A DNA stretch of 64,000 nucleotides from NCBI RefSeq assembly GCF_001625215.2, contig NC_030385.2, positions 613,135-677,134 on the forward strand, given 5' to 3'. The translations under genes were made by a program, and so were the position numbers. The first letter of the stretch is position 1. Every line of letters starts with the position of its first letter. Shown here piece by piece: positions 25,173 through 36,600 of the stretch. The stretch comes from Daucus carota subsp. sativus. Its lineage: Eukaryota > Streptophyta > Magnoliopsida > Apiales > Apiaceae. The notes under the pieces were generated by a model. It was not told the DNA's origin, ran no database searches, and saw only the letters and a list, made by a program, of their open reading frames with translations.

Positions 25173-27716
25173 CTGCAAAAAAAGTGCTGCAATAATGAAG
25201 CCTAAAAAGATTTAAAATTGTTTAATATGAATCCTATGTTGCATTAAAGAATATGGGTATATGTAGATAGGAAGTGTTATTCATTTTGAACTCTATAAAC
25301 AAATCGCACCATATATAATTACCCGACAAGGTTTCATCAAAAAAGGTAAAGCAAATCCAAAATGTTTGTGCAATAATAAAGATGCAAAAAACAAATCATG
25401 CATATAATGAGCAAGTAACCTGCAGCTTTCGCAAACTTAACAGGCATCCATAGACATTTTAAACCCCATTTTATGTCATACTTGTAATTCACTCATTAGA
25501 CTATAAACTCTTAACAGTCTAGCCCATAGACATTTTAAACCCAAATTGACATCAACTACTTATAATTTACTTATTACACAATAGAGTAACGGCTCTCTTC
25601 ACAATAGCACTTCGGCGTTCGGCCAAAATGAGAACATTATCTGGAGTATAAATGCATGCAATTCTAACATATTTTCTAATGGAGTACACTTCAGCAATGG
25701 ATTGGCCCTTGATATGATAGTGGCATAGGTGTAAATTACGAACAATAACTTATTAGGGCTGAGCAAAAAATATCCACAAAGACCAAACCGCTTTTTACGG
25801 TTTTTTAAGCAGTTCTGTTTGATTTAGGTTTGATTTAAATACAAACTGCTATTTTCTGGTTCGGTCCCATTTTCATATATAAACTGACACCAAAACGGAC
25901 TTTTACAAATTTAAACCAATATAGTCATACATATAATATGATATATATCTTACATCTACTTATGTATATGTTAAATATATCTCTATCTCAAAAACTTTTG
26001 TGCCACTAAGGTATGATTCATAAAGGGTGTTTTTTATGCTTTAATTACTTTCATATCAGGATAATTATGAAAATAGTAGGCTTCTTATTTTAGTTGTCTT
26101 GATGCTTTAGAAAAGATTCTATGATTATGTTAAGTTTTGGGAGATTCACTTGTTGTAACACAGTAATGATTTTACTTTATTCGAACATATGTAAAATTTA
26201 TATATAGGTGTGTGTTTTGGTTTAAAACCGAAACCGACTGAACAAACCGTTTAATTTTGGTCTGGTTTGGTCAACACATAATCCAAATGGTCTGGTCCAG
26301 TTTCAGATCTAACAAAACCAATATACATGGTCTGGTCCGAGTTGATCGTTGGAAACCAACCAAACCCAACCGAAACTCAGCCTTACAACTTATCATGAAA
26401 CCAGATTGACTCGGAAAAACTTACGAATCTTATAGTCAAATATAGCAGAACAATCTGCTGATAGACGACTGCAAAAAGCAGAACAGACATCAGAAAAGTG
26501 ACTTATCCGTGAAATTGCTAACATCTTCACATTAATATTCCTATACCCCATGTCCCCAACTGAATAGAATCTAAGAGCACACTGCACAAAGTTGCTTTAA
26601 CACACACAAAAAGAATTACTCATATACAAAAAAGAAACCGAGCCAGCAAATAATTGAAAATTTAACCAATTTAAAAGGCCTTATATAGAGAACTGTTGTT
26701 CAGTTGTCCCACAAAAAACTCAGATATACTGAATAGGCCTTCGAGCATCAGGCTGAAAATTAAGAAAGAAAAATATGTTCTGTAGTTGCTTAAAGCTGGG
26801 AGTTAATTATTATAAGACAACTAAATAGAGTCGAGTAAAAAAATGTATATGCTTTCATTACAAAGAAAGGGACGAATCATTTTTAAAAATGTCTCATATA
26901 GACATCTATAAAATAATAACGAACAATGAATGAATTTGATCAAAGATACAAGAAAACAGAACAAAGATTTTGCATGACGTGACTTAATTTACTATGCCAA
27001 TAGCTTAAAACAGAACAGGTTGAAAAGTATATACAATAGTAATAGCTTATCATTCTTTTGGTTTTCTAATATTGTAAGTGATTGAGTTGAGCATTTAATG
27101 TGTGTGTGTGTATCCAAATTTGATACCCCTCAAAATCATACAAACCTTTATTTCATATATAATGTATTAATTTAAGATGAACAATTTTTAAACAAAATCA
27201 CAAGATACACACCAAATAATATATGGTGTTCATCACACTAGAACTTTGATCCTTATAAGAACGTTACAGACTTGGCACGTAACCAGATTAACTTGGGCCT
27301 TTCCCACATCCTCAATTAGAAAATGTTATTAAAATCTACACACGAAACACGTAAGTTGTAGCTGCATAAAGCAGAACCTACATCTAAGATTCTAAACTAA
27401 CTTGTTAACAACTTATTTACGTAAACAAAACATACATCCCAATTGAAAAGAATCTCGCGCTCGAAGCTGCTTCGTTACTTAAATCTGACTAGTTATATAG
27501 AAGTTACAAACAAACCAAGCCAAACCAGCATAACTATAAAAACAAAACCCAATTAAAACGCACTACAAAAGCAAAACGCTGTTCAAACTCGCTGCATAAT
27601 CAACAGGGTTTAGTAAACAAACATAATTATAGAAAAATTAGCAATCAAGTACAAATGAAGAACAATGAAATTGAGTGTGAAATCGACGCAATTGTGAGGG
27701 TAAAAGGGGGAATTAC
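25173..27716 (-). other. Intron in the CID4-like 5' UTR
   Basis: A 2.5-kb leader intron is inferred from a CAG acceptor at 25173-25175, 23 bp before the start codon, and a CCG/GTAATT donor at 27716-27717 next to a GC-rich presumed leader exon (about 27717-27850). The leader exon carries an AAACCCTAG telo-box-like word on the plus strand at 27808. The intron holds a hAT-like remnant (25756-26384) and AT-rich filler. A leader intron of this kind is inferred, not proven. Confidence 0.6.
25756..26384. mobile_element. hAT-like non-autonomous element (remnant)
   Basis: The left end AGGGCTGAGCA resembles the AGGGGTGNRCA end of plant hAT elements. The right end is ACTCAGCCTT, giving imperfect terminal inverted repeats. 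The flanks AACTTATT and AACTTATC could be a decayed 8-bp target duplication, with two extra bases at the right. The interior is filled with GGTTTGGT/CCAAACC-like degenerate words and has no ORF. Confidence 0.45.
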
Positions 27717-27849
27717 CGGGAAGAGTGCGATCTGTGGGGCGTAGTCGGGAGGATCGATTAAACGACGGTGAATTTGAGCCCCCGGCGATTTCGATTTGGA
27801 TTTAGAAACCCTAGGCACACCGCCGGTGTATTTGAAGATGGATATTTAA

Positions 27850-29845
27850 TCCGGACCCGGATAGTTCAGTTGACTACACGAGGAAGTGGACTACTCTCGC
27901 TCGATATTTTTTTCTTTTCTCACTGGCCTGCCTACATGTGTTTGAGAAAAATATTTCTTTGAAAATTTATTTTTTTTAAATAATATATTTTCATTTTTAA
28001 GAATTTCAAAAAAAATGAAAGTTGGTGAGAATTTGTTTAATTCAAAAAATTGGTCATAATTTTTTTTAAAAGGTAAATGGGTGTCGAAAAATTAAAAATA
28101 TTTGATATACATATACATAATTATTTAGTGTTTAATTAGAGGGTGTATTAATTGGGATTTTAATTATTGTTTTTATTATAAATTTTAATGGATTGCATGT
28201 GATTTTGATTTTGTGCGAATTTTTTATAAAATGTCGCGGAGTTGACACAGATTCTTTAGAATTTAAACATAATACTTCAAAATCTCCTTCATGGATTTTG
28301 ATCGGATTTCAAAAAACATAAAATACATTGAACAATATCACAAAATCCATCATTTTATGACATTAAAAAAAACCATCATTTGAATGCCATCAGATTTTAA
28401 TGGATTTTAAGGAAACCCAACTGGATATTATGGTGATTTCAATCCCAAGTGAATATTATCATGATTTTAAGTATAAATTAAAATCCTGACTGAATCTCTA
28501 GGATTTTGTAGTATAATTTAAAATCTCAATTGAATATCACAAGATCTTGATGGATTTTAAACAATTTCAATTGAATACCCTCAAATTTGAATGAAAAAAT
28601 ATATATTAAATCTCAATCGAATACATCACCCTTGATTCAGATCGATAGAAATTGGATACATGTATTTTTAGAATTTTCTCATTTCAACTATAAATCTGTT
28701 TTATCATTTTGGATAGTATAACTAATTTTATCCACGTATAATATATGGTTTCAATCAAAAAAAATCCTACGAAAATTAGATACCTCTAATACATAATTCT
28801 TTTAAAAATGGACATATAAAATAAGGAATGTTCTTGAAATAATCAAGTTGAGTGATAAGATGATTAAAATTAATCTTTTTGATATTATAAAATAGATATA
28901 AGATATTTTGAAGTCGAGCGAAAAATTGAACGCGAGACAATAGGTAAAAATATTTTATTAATTTGAACTAGAGACAAATTAATTGATATATATTTTCTTT
29001 ATATGATAAGCAGGGGAAAAATATTTTTTTAATTTGAATCATAGGCAGATATATTGATATATTTTTTCTTTACACAATAAATAGAAAAAAGACCTCAAAT
29101 CTCGCAAAATCAAGAAGAAAAGCAAGAAATAACAAATTTATGAACTCTGATCTCTTTGATTTCTCGCTGTGACATGATTCTTGACTTTCTTTGATGATTC
29201 AGTTTGGGCTCTTTTTGATTTCTCGAATGAAATCTTAACTAACTTTTCTAATCAGCATTCAAATTGATGGGATGTGATCGCCGGGAATAAGCAATTTATC
29301 GGTTTAGAAATCTATGAGTAGAAGATAATGAAATCTTCATCAGGATTTGATAACTTAACACTTGTTTGTATATTTTCTTTTTCTTTTAAAACGCTATAAG
29401 ATATAGGCTTAGACAAAATTAGGATGATCCAATACTATTTCGTGTAACGTTTTTTCTCTTAAACAAAATACTAAGGTCTACATGATACATGCTTTTTGAG
29501 ACATTAACGTATAAAATTATAGCGGATACATTAAAAACCCAAAATTAGATCTGAGCTTTTGAAATCTAAATCGAACTACTCCAGTATAGTGTGTTTGATA
29601 ACACTTTCCCGACAACAGGTTGACAGGGAACAAGACCCTTCAAATATCGGAATTAATAAAAACATCTAATCTTCTCATTTCCTGAAATACATTTTATTTA
29701 CAACGAAAAGGAGTGCCAAACCTGTTTAGCTTGCACAGATAAGCCTGCCTATATATGTGTATTTGTTGTGGAATTTTAGAACTCAAGTACAGTATTTGCA
29801 GACAATCTTGCTTTGCGTCACCTACTGTGTTTCCGATGCCCCTTT
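27850..29845. other. Intergenic region between CID4-like and TIM23
   Basis: Two kilobases of AT-rich DNA. It includes degenerate GGATTTTAA/AATCCA-type repeats at about 28270-28640 and a diverged 72-bp tandem repeat at 28941-29084 with shared AATTTGAA and TTGATATAT words. No gene is supported. Confidence 0.6.
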
Positions 29846-29848
29846 CTT

Positions 29849-29897
29849 TATAAAACAAAAGAGGGGAACAAAAAGATCCAATCTTTATAAACCCTAA
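29849..29897 (+). promoter_or_regulatory. TIM23 core promoter: TATA box and telo box
   Basis: TATAAA at 29849-29854 lies 64 bp before the start codon. AAACCCTAA at 29889-29897 matches the plant telo box, often found just downstream of the start site in genes for translation and organelle biogenesis. The transcription start is inferred near 29880. Confidence 0.6.
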
Positions 29898-29917
29898 CCC
29901 CAAATCAATCCCAATCA

Positions 29918-30475
29918 ATGGCATATCCACCAAATCAACCCGACCCGAATGAACCAAATCGTCGACTCTACAACCCATATCAAGATCTCCAAGTCCCAAT
30001 TCAGAATCTCTACAAGCTGCCCACTTCGCCTGAGTTCTTGTTCCAAGAAGAAGCCATCGCTCAGCGCCGCTCTTGGGGCGAGAATTTGACGTATTATACG
30101 GGTATTTCGTATCTCGCCGGAGCGGTCGCCGGCGCCGGAATTGGTTTTGTTGAGGGGGTGAAGGCGTCGGAGCCGGGGGATACTTTGAAGCTCAGGATTA
30201 ATCGGGTGTTGAACGGGTCGGGTCACACGGGTCGGAAATTTGGGAACCGGGCCGGGGTGATCGGGTTGATGTATGCTGGGTTGGAGAGTGGGATGGTGTC
30301 GCTGAGGGATACGGATGATGTGATTAATAGTGTGGCGGCGGGGTTGGGGACCGGAGTGCTTTATAAGGCGGCGGCTGGTGTGAGGTCTGCGGCGGTGGCT
30401 GGGGCGATTGGGGGTGTTGTTGTGGGAGTGGCGGTCACGGGGAAGCAAATGCTGAGGCGGTATGTGCCTATTTGA
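29918..30475 (+). CDS. TIM23: Mitochondrial import inner membrane translocase subunit TIM23
   Basis: One intronless ORF of 185 aa, close to the 187-188 aa of plant TIM23 proteins. The N-terminal third is hydrophilic and Pro/Asn-rich, ending in the conserved [16 protein letters not shown], and faces the intermembrane space. Residues about 75-180 form the Tim17/22/23 domain with four Gly/Ala-rich membrane segments ([56 protein letters not shown]). The protein forms the presequence translocase with TIM17 and TIM50 and feeds precursors to the matrix motor. The coding GC content is clearly higher than in the flanks. Which TIM23 paralogue it is cannot be said. Confidence 0.96.
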   Translation: MAYPPNQPDPNEPNRRLYNPYQDLQVPIQNLYKLPTSPEFLFQEEAIAQRRSWGENLTYYTGISYLAGAVAGAGIGFVEGVKASEPGDTLKLRINRVLNGSGHTGRKFGNRAGVIGLMYAGLESGMVSLRDTDDVINSVAAGLGTGVLYKAAAGVRSAAVAGAIGGVVVGVAVTGKQMLRRYVPI

Positions 30476-32266
30476 ATTTGTCGAGGGTTTGGTGATATAT
30501 TTTTATGTATGTCATTTCGGGTTTAATTGTAATACAATTTTGATGGTTCGGGTCTGAAATGATGGGTTTTCATTTTCGCCTGTTGTAGTTGCATGTTTGG
30601 CATGTAAAGGTGCATGCTTTGATGAAGAAACTGAGTTTCTGAATAAATTTAATTGAACCTTAATATATTGAATGCATGATATTATTTTATTTATGATGTA
30701 ATGTTGAGATGTTTGTAGCTGTTTCTTATGGCCAACTGTTTGGTTAAATTCGGAAGTAGAGCTCGATCTATAATTTGTGTGTTATCAATTTCTTTTGTTT
30801 ACTATTTACTGATGTGGAATGTCATATTTGTATACGATCTCATATGCTGGTTTACCTTCAGTGGTATATTATATCTATGGCGTCCACTATCGAAGAGTGT
30901 GATAATTGCTTTAGTTATGTTTTGGCAGGGACAAGTTTTGAGTTAGTATTGTCATAAGTTATTCAAGAAAGCAATCAAGCGCAATTTGTATAACTTTCCC
31001 TGAAGGTCACTTCAGTAGCATTTGGTAATATCCAAAATCAGGACATGCCACTTCCTTTTCCAACCCAAATGCACTTACCAAAATAAACTTCCCGCAAAGT
31101 TATGTTGTTTTTGTTTTCTAAATTATTATTTTAGGGCTGGGCAAGTTATATGGCATGTATTAAGGGAAGTTATAATTATCTTTGGTGGTTCTTTTATTTA
31201 TGATGTTTAGTACATATAGTTGGGGTGGCAAGTGATATAGGAATCATTATATAATTCAATCTGATTCTGCAAGTAGTATAGAATGCTTCTGGATGCTAGT
31301 AGCAATGCGTTTAAGTGCATATTATTATTTGAGTTTATAGGATATTAGTGAGTGATTATCTTATTCCCTCACATGAATCACAAGATCCACTGATAAATTG
31401 CACGATAGTGTTGCTATGTCGTAGTTAAACAACTTTCAAGTTCATAAAAGGCTAGATATGAAGGCCATTGAAGAAGTTGCTATGATGACTAGGAAAATAA
31501 CACTTGGTAACTGACTAATTTGAACATATGTTCTTGTCGTTTGTTTAAAGACGAGTAAAGAGTCTATATTGAAAATACTAAATTTTTTGGACAGGTGTAA
31601 CAAATAGGAAAATATGTTGCAACTGAATTTAGGATTATTGATTTTTTATTGGCAGCCTTATATACTAGGTGTAGAAACTGACAACATTTTGTGCTCAAAA
31701 GAATTAGTTTGGACGTACGTTTACTAGATGACGGATTCACTAGTTTGAAATGGTCGTTATGCTTTGGTAATATTTTGCTGTATTAGTACTGCTGTACTAA
31801 TGCTACAGTTGCTTCATTTCTTGTGGCATTGGTTCGGGTCTTATAACACGGACCAGGCGACCAGCACTGGATGCTTCCACAGCGCTTGGATTTGCACTAA
31901 ATATATAATCATGTTTTCTTTTTTTTTTTTTGCTAAATATGTATTGGTTGGGATTGCAGGCTTAAATATTTACTTTATCATAAACTTTGAGTTGGAACAT
32001 GGCTTTTGGAAGCGACACTTCCACAGTAAATTAGATATTAGTACTGTAGTTATTAATATTGGTTACAAATTCAGAGTTTTCAGACCGGAGTCGCATAAAT
32101 AGGATGAAAAACTATCATTTGGCATTTTTAGGCTGAAGTTTGTATTATTTTTACCTATTAGAAGATGTTAGTGTATTTCTCGAATCTTGGTTATGCTTTC
32201 GCTTACTGCCACCCGACTATAGTGTGTTAGATAGCTTGTAATGATATAAGTTCAGGGGCTCATAGT

Positions 32267-32532
32267 CAGGGGCAGACCAAGGATTAGATAAACGCCGGGG
32301 GCTTGGCTTAAATACCATTAAAGATAAAAATCATAAACGAAGTTCTCATTTCTCAATGTCAAGTATAACATCATACATATCAAACCTATTAAACACTACT
32401 AAAAAAAATTTAGGGGGTGCTTATATATATAAAGTTTTAATTTTGCTACATATATTTAATTTTTTTGGGTCAAGGGGGTGCTTAGGCCCCCCGAGCTAAG
32501 CACCCCCGAGACCCCTGCTGTATCCGTCCCTG
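32267..32532. mobile_element. hAT-type MITE with perfect 8-bp target duplication
   Basis: A 266-bp element with ends CAGGGGCAGACC and (reverse complement of the right end) CAGGGACGGATA. It is flanked on both sides by CTCATAGT (32259-32266 and 32533-32540). The interior is AT-rich with a GGGGGTGCTTA/TAAGCACCCCC hairpin region. It has no coding capacity. Confidence 0.85.
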
Positions 32533-32881
32533 CTCATAGTTAACATGTATTTTTACTTGCTCATATTATATGTAGCAATCTGGCACAAGTCATCATAGAA
32601 TGACTTCTCTCTGGACAAGTCTGGTGATACATGCATCCAACCTTGTTCTTTAGCAAGCATGAAATTTTCTGCAGAAATCATCACCTGCTAATGCACACTG
32701 CATGAAAATTTGTGGCAATTATAAGACGCCATAGATGAGTGGATGGTGTCTTGTTAATGTTCATTTAAGCATTGCATTGTATTGGGATTTATGTGTGTGT
32801 ATCTTTGGTTTGATAAAATATGATTCGAAACTACAGTGTGTTGCCCAAAGTCAGCTTAGCGGTAGTGATTATCAAAATCTA

Positions 32882-33251
32882 TGGTTGCGTTCACTTGATT
32901 GAATGGAATGGAGTGAGAATGAAATGAATTTTGTACTATAACATGGTGTTGGCTAGTGAGAATGTCTATATTTTTCATTCGTTCAATAATTTCATTGCTA
33001 CTATTTTAACTAGAATTTTAACCTACATGTTTTGAAAGGAATGCTCACTGCATTTGTGCATCATGTTTCCTTACTATCTCTATCATAAGAAATTGAAACC
33101 CATTCATATTTGTCACTATTATCTCATACTTTTTTTTTCTTCATAAAAGATCACTATTATCTCATACTTTTTTTTTCTTCATTGAACTTCTATATATATA
33201 TTTTCATTCCATTTCCCCCTCATTTCGTTCCATTCAAGTCGAACACAGCCT
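32882..33251. mobile_element. hAT-like MITE with 8-bp target duplication
   Basis: A 370-bp element with ends GGTTGCGTTCACTTGA and (reverse complement of the right end) GGCTGTGTTCGACTTGA. It is flanked by AAAATCTA at 32874-32881 and 33252-33259. Inside, a segment of about 32 bp (TCACTATTATCTCATAC plus poly-T) is tandemly duplicated near 33113-33182. Confidence 0.75.
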
Positions 33252-33479
33252 AAAATCTAAATGTTCACGTTTAACATTTCTAAAAATCTGTACATACAGG
33301 AGAGTAGTCATCTTTTGACTTGTCCAAACAATAAACAGAACAACTCGAATGGGATTTCATCATATCTAAGCATTAACAATGAAAATTCAAATTAGCCAAG
33401 TAGAATGAATTAAGCATGATCAGATTTGTGTAAAGAAGCTGAATATATAAGCTTAGAACTGAGTTTACACCGTTAAAGT

Positions 33480-33582
33480 TCATAAACCAGGACGGTATTC
33501 ACCAGTTGTCAGCATAACTTGAACAGTGTAAACGGCAAAAGTTCCTGGCTCTATTTGGCCAGTAATTGAAGTTCCTGGCTGC
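33480..33582 (-). pseudogene. Exon-like fragment downstream of NMT1
   Basis: On the minus strand, a frame from a weak GGGCAG acceptor at about 33582 to a TGA at 33480 reads QPGTSITGQIEPGTF and ends TTGEYRPGL. It has a coding-like composition unlike the AT-rich surroundings. It lies in or just past the expected NMT1 3' UTR, with no room for a separate gene upstream. It may be a captured or relict terminal exon. I do not recognise the parent protein. Confidence 0.3.
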
Positions 33583-33864
33583 CCAGAAATTACGAGACAA
33601 GTAAATAGTTCAATGTAATTTAAAACAAAAACCTAGCATGCCTTGTACAAACTCAACATGGGAGAGAACACTTGCAAAACCAAATAAAAGAGTTCTTTAG
33701 ATCCAAAATTTGCTGCAACAGTACCACAGAAAAATCTGATTCCCGAATCCAAAAACACAAATACAACACAAGGCCCAATTACAGGTGTATTATGAAATAA
33801 AATGTTCAGCCCTGGTTACAAGAAGATTTCTTTCGAAGATCCCATATGATGCAGAAGAGCATAA

Positions 33865-35175
33865 CTACAAGAGGACGAGACCAAGTTCTGATGGTCTCAA
33901 GACATGTTTTATTCTGTAGTTATAGAGATAATAATGGAGCTTCCCATCACCTGGTCCAAATTTCAGCTCCTTCAGAAACGAGTCATTTTGCATGACATCT
34001 AATGCATTAAAAACATCATAATCTTTATGTTTTGCCATTATAAGAGCATCATTCATCAGCTGAAGCAACGGAGTCTTGGTAGATACATTGTAGTAGGAAT
34101 ATGCAGCCTTCAGAATTGAGTGACTAGGGTGGCCCAGAATGGATGATGGGAGAGTGTAAAAACTGCAGAAATCAGTTATTTCATGGGTTTCAGGGCTTTC
34201 AACCAAAAAACTGTCCACAACATCCTCTTTTGGAAGAAGCCAGTGCTCCACATCATTTTCATCAAGGTCAGGTGCGACAAGAAACTGCAGCAAGTAGTTC
34301 CTAAGTAAACGGGTAACCGCAGGAACATCATGGAGTTCCATCTTCCTAAATCCAGGAGTAACAGTTGACTCCGGTAACTTGTAAAGTTTTATCGTGCGGC
34401 TCATGGTCATTCTTGCCCCAAGTCTAGAAAACCCAACATCAATTAGTTTCTTTGGGTTCAATGATCTATGCCAGTACTGACAAGTTGATATGGGTGTAGG
34501 GAGAACCACACCAGCTGTATAAGCTGCTTGCCAAATGTTTTCCAAGTGAACCCTCCTAGTCACCTCTTTAATCATGACCGGAGCAAGTCGTTTTGATCTA
34601 AGCTTCTTATGAACACAAAGGAAATTGATTTCTGCCATTTGAACAATACTGTCCCGCACACGAAGTCTTGCAGGGACTCCAGTTATAAAAGCAACCAGTT
34701 TTTTTGAACTCTTAACTCGAACTCCAATATGCCAGCTCTTGTAATGACCAGGAGGGCGAAGAGCCCAATGAAGGAACTCCTTAGAGTAGTTAAACCTGAA
34801 CATGTTATCATCATCCTCCACATAATTATTACTGAGGAGGTTATATACCTCAGTACACATCTCAGTTGTTTCCATGTCACAAGTAATCCATTCATAGAGA
34901 TTGGGAAGGTTATAAGGTTCTTGTTTGACTTCAGACAATGGTGTTGGAGGTTCAATAGGTCCTTCAGGCAAGCTTGAGTCACCAAGATCCTTGAACTGAC
35001 CAACAGGCTGGGTTTCCCAAAATTTGTGTCTCTTTGCCAGAGAAAGAGATTCCTGAACCTGTCGCGCTAGAGAATCAATTGATGCATCACTCTCATTCTC
35101 AGAAGCTGAATTCCCATCCGGATTAGGGGTTTGATTTTCCAGAAGCGAGTTGGAATTTGAATCGTGATCAGCCAT
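33865..35175 (-). CDS. NMT1: Glycylpeptide N-tetradecanoyltransferase (N-myristoyltransferase 1)
   Basis: A single-exon coding region of 436 aa. The enzyme transfers myristate from myristoyl-CoA to N-terminal glycine of proteins on cytosolic ribosomes. Start chosen at MADHDSNSN (35175), because the 18 codons upstream in the open frame are hydrophobic leader sequence unlike the family. The N-terminal part is acidic and disordered. From about residue 60 the NMT fold follows: HKFWETQPV; LPNLYEW; EFLHWALRPPG; EINFLCVHKKLRSKRLAPV in the CoA-binding region; and PISTCQYWHRSLNPKKL. The C-terminal domain ends in GLVLL, whose terminal carboxylate is catalytic in this family. The gene is complete with no break. 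Plant NMT1 genes are usually of this length. Confidence 0.97.
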   Translation of the reverse strand: MADHDSNSNSLLENQTPNPDGNSASENESDASIDSLARQVQESLSLAKRHKFWETQPVGQFKDLGDSSLPEGPIEPPTPLSEVKQEPYNLPNLYEWITCDMETTEMCTEVYNLLSNNYVEDDDNMFRFNYSKEFLHWALRPPGHYKSWHIGVRVKSSKKLVAFITGVPARLRVRDSIVQMAEINFLCVHKKLRSKRLAPVMIKEVTRRVHLENIWQAAYTAGVVLPTPISTCQYWHRSLNPKKLIDVGFSRLGARMTMSRTIKLYKLPESTVTPGFRKMELHDVPAVTRLLRNYLLQFLVAPDLDENDVEHWLLPKEDVVDSFLVESPETHEITDFCSFYTLPSSILGHPSHSILKAAYSYYNVSTKTPLLQLMNDALIMAKHKDYDVFNALDVMQNDSFLKELKFGPGDGKLHYYLYNYRIKHVLRPSELGLVLL

Positions 35176-35229
35176 TTCCAATTGCGACTTCAACGGCGAT
35201 ATAAATAGACTGTACAAAAACAAATTCAA

Positions 35230-36240
35230 GATTTACAAAATCACTTCATCACACTATATGATTCAATTAAAAAATGCAGCACAAGCAAGATTAATGTCAG
35301 GGTACAGGAAAAAGAGAGTAAATTTTACATTATCGACAGACTTTAGCATATTACAGGATCATGTAGAAGAGAGTTCAAAGAAGAAAAGCTTTAATGGGGT
35401 CCTGAAGATTGCAATGGAGACCGCAAAAGACAAAATCATTAATTAGAAATCAATCACGGGATCACTTCCTTGAGTATTATTCAGAGATCGAGTATAGATT
35501 TGCATAATATATATGTTAGAAATTGAACAATCAATTTATTGTGACATCTTCATGTCAAGGAAGCGATAAAGGTACTATACTATTTAGGGAAAATTAATTC
35601 TAAAGTCCCTGAACTATAGACAATTTTTTTTCTAGATCCCTGAACTATAAATGTCAATTCATAAGTAATTCAACTCTTGATTTTTTCCTTTATGGGTCCT
35701 TCCGTTAGATCTGGTTTGACGCCGTTAGTTCATCTGAAGTTCATAAGAATCAAAGATAACTTTGAAGGTGATTCCGGTATCCAAATTTGAAACTTAAGTA
35801 ATCAAATTGCTCGTTTTTCAATCCCCTATCCATCTATACCATCAAAATTTAGTTTGGTAATTTCCGAATTTTGATTTGAATATTAGTTTTCATTTTAATA
35901 GCTTTTATTCGAATTATAATGATGTAGATTGATAGATCGTGTGATTATGAGCATGTTCATATAATTTTTGTGATTTTTAATGTTCAAATTAGCCTCTTCG
36001 GAAAATTCGAGCTCACCGGATTTGAGCTTTTCCGACCAAGTTCGCCGGAAAAACTAACGACGTCAAACCAAATCTAACGGAAGGACCCAGGTAGGAAAAA
36101 ATCAAGAGTTGAATCACTTATGAATTGACATTTATAGTTCAGGGATCTAGAAAAAAAAGTGCATATAATTCAGGGACTTTAAAATTAATTTTCCCATACT
36201 ACTTAGCACTAAACTTTGTTAACAAATTACTAAATTAAAA
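35230..36240. other. NMT1 upstream region
   Basis: It contains the NMT1 promoter and leader and then the MULE-type element at 35587-36195. No other gene is supported. Confidence 0.6.
35587..36195. mobile_element. Mutator-like non-autonomous element (609 bp, long TIRs)
   Basis: Terminal inverted repeats of about 145 bp (35587-35731 and 36053-36195) begin GGGAAAATTAATTCTAAAGT and share TCCCTGAACTATA, CAAGAGTTGAAT or its complement, and CCGTTAG. The flanks ATACTATTTA (35577-35586) and ATACTACTTA (36196-36205) form a 10-bp target duplication with one mismatch, within the 9-11 bp typical of MULEs. The interior has no transposase. Confidence 0.85.
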
Positions 36241-36418
36241 CACCAAACAGGAACTATGAAGAAACACTATAATAGAAACAATGCAAATTCTGACATCGGG
36301 TAAAAACTCAAGAGAGTTTTGATTATAACAAAAACTAATATTAATTTAGATCTCTTTAATTGTAGTGCCAATGTAAAAATCGGATTATTTAATTCAACCG
36401 TTATCAGTTAATTTAGGT

Positions 36419-36600
36419 CGAGCTGGCACAGTGGTTAGGTGCCCGACTCATGATCAAATGGTCATGTATTCCACTCTCTTCTCTGATATGCTAGGGGTCA
36501 ATTTCCAGAAACAGCGACTCTACTCATGAGTAGTGGTAAGGCTGCACGCATCCTACTTCCTCGCAGCTTGAAGAGCAGGATAAGTGAAAATGTCCCTTTA
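36419..36600 (+). mobile_element. tRNA-derived SINE (fragment or full-length)
   Basis: GAGCTGGCACAGTGGTTAGG looks like a pol III A box, and GGTCATGTATTCC about 45 nt later like a degenerate B box. TAGTGGTAAGGCTGCACGCAT downstream resembles the body of the plant Au-type SINE. The ends and target duplication were not resolved. Confidence 0.55.

Larger units (their letters stand above)
30476..33450. other. Region between TIM23 and NMT1 (tail to tail)
   Basis: It holds the TIM23 3' UTR, then AT-rich DNA with two hAT-like MITEs (32267-32532 and 32882-33251). The 112-codon ORF at 31764-32102 is Phe/Ile/Tyr-rich, has no recognisable domain, and is judged chance. Confidence 0.65.

Noticed and set aside
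29915-30448. 177-codon minus-strand ORF opposite TIM23
   Set aside because: His/Pro/Arg-rich antisense translation; the plus strand matches TIM23 along its full length.
31764-32102. 112-codon plus-strand ORF
   Set aside because: Phe/Ile/Tyr-rich translation of AT-rich DNA with a poly-T run, no recognisable domain and no supporting splice or promoter signals.
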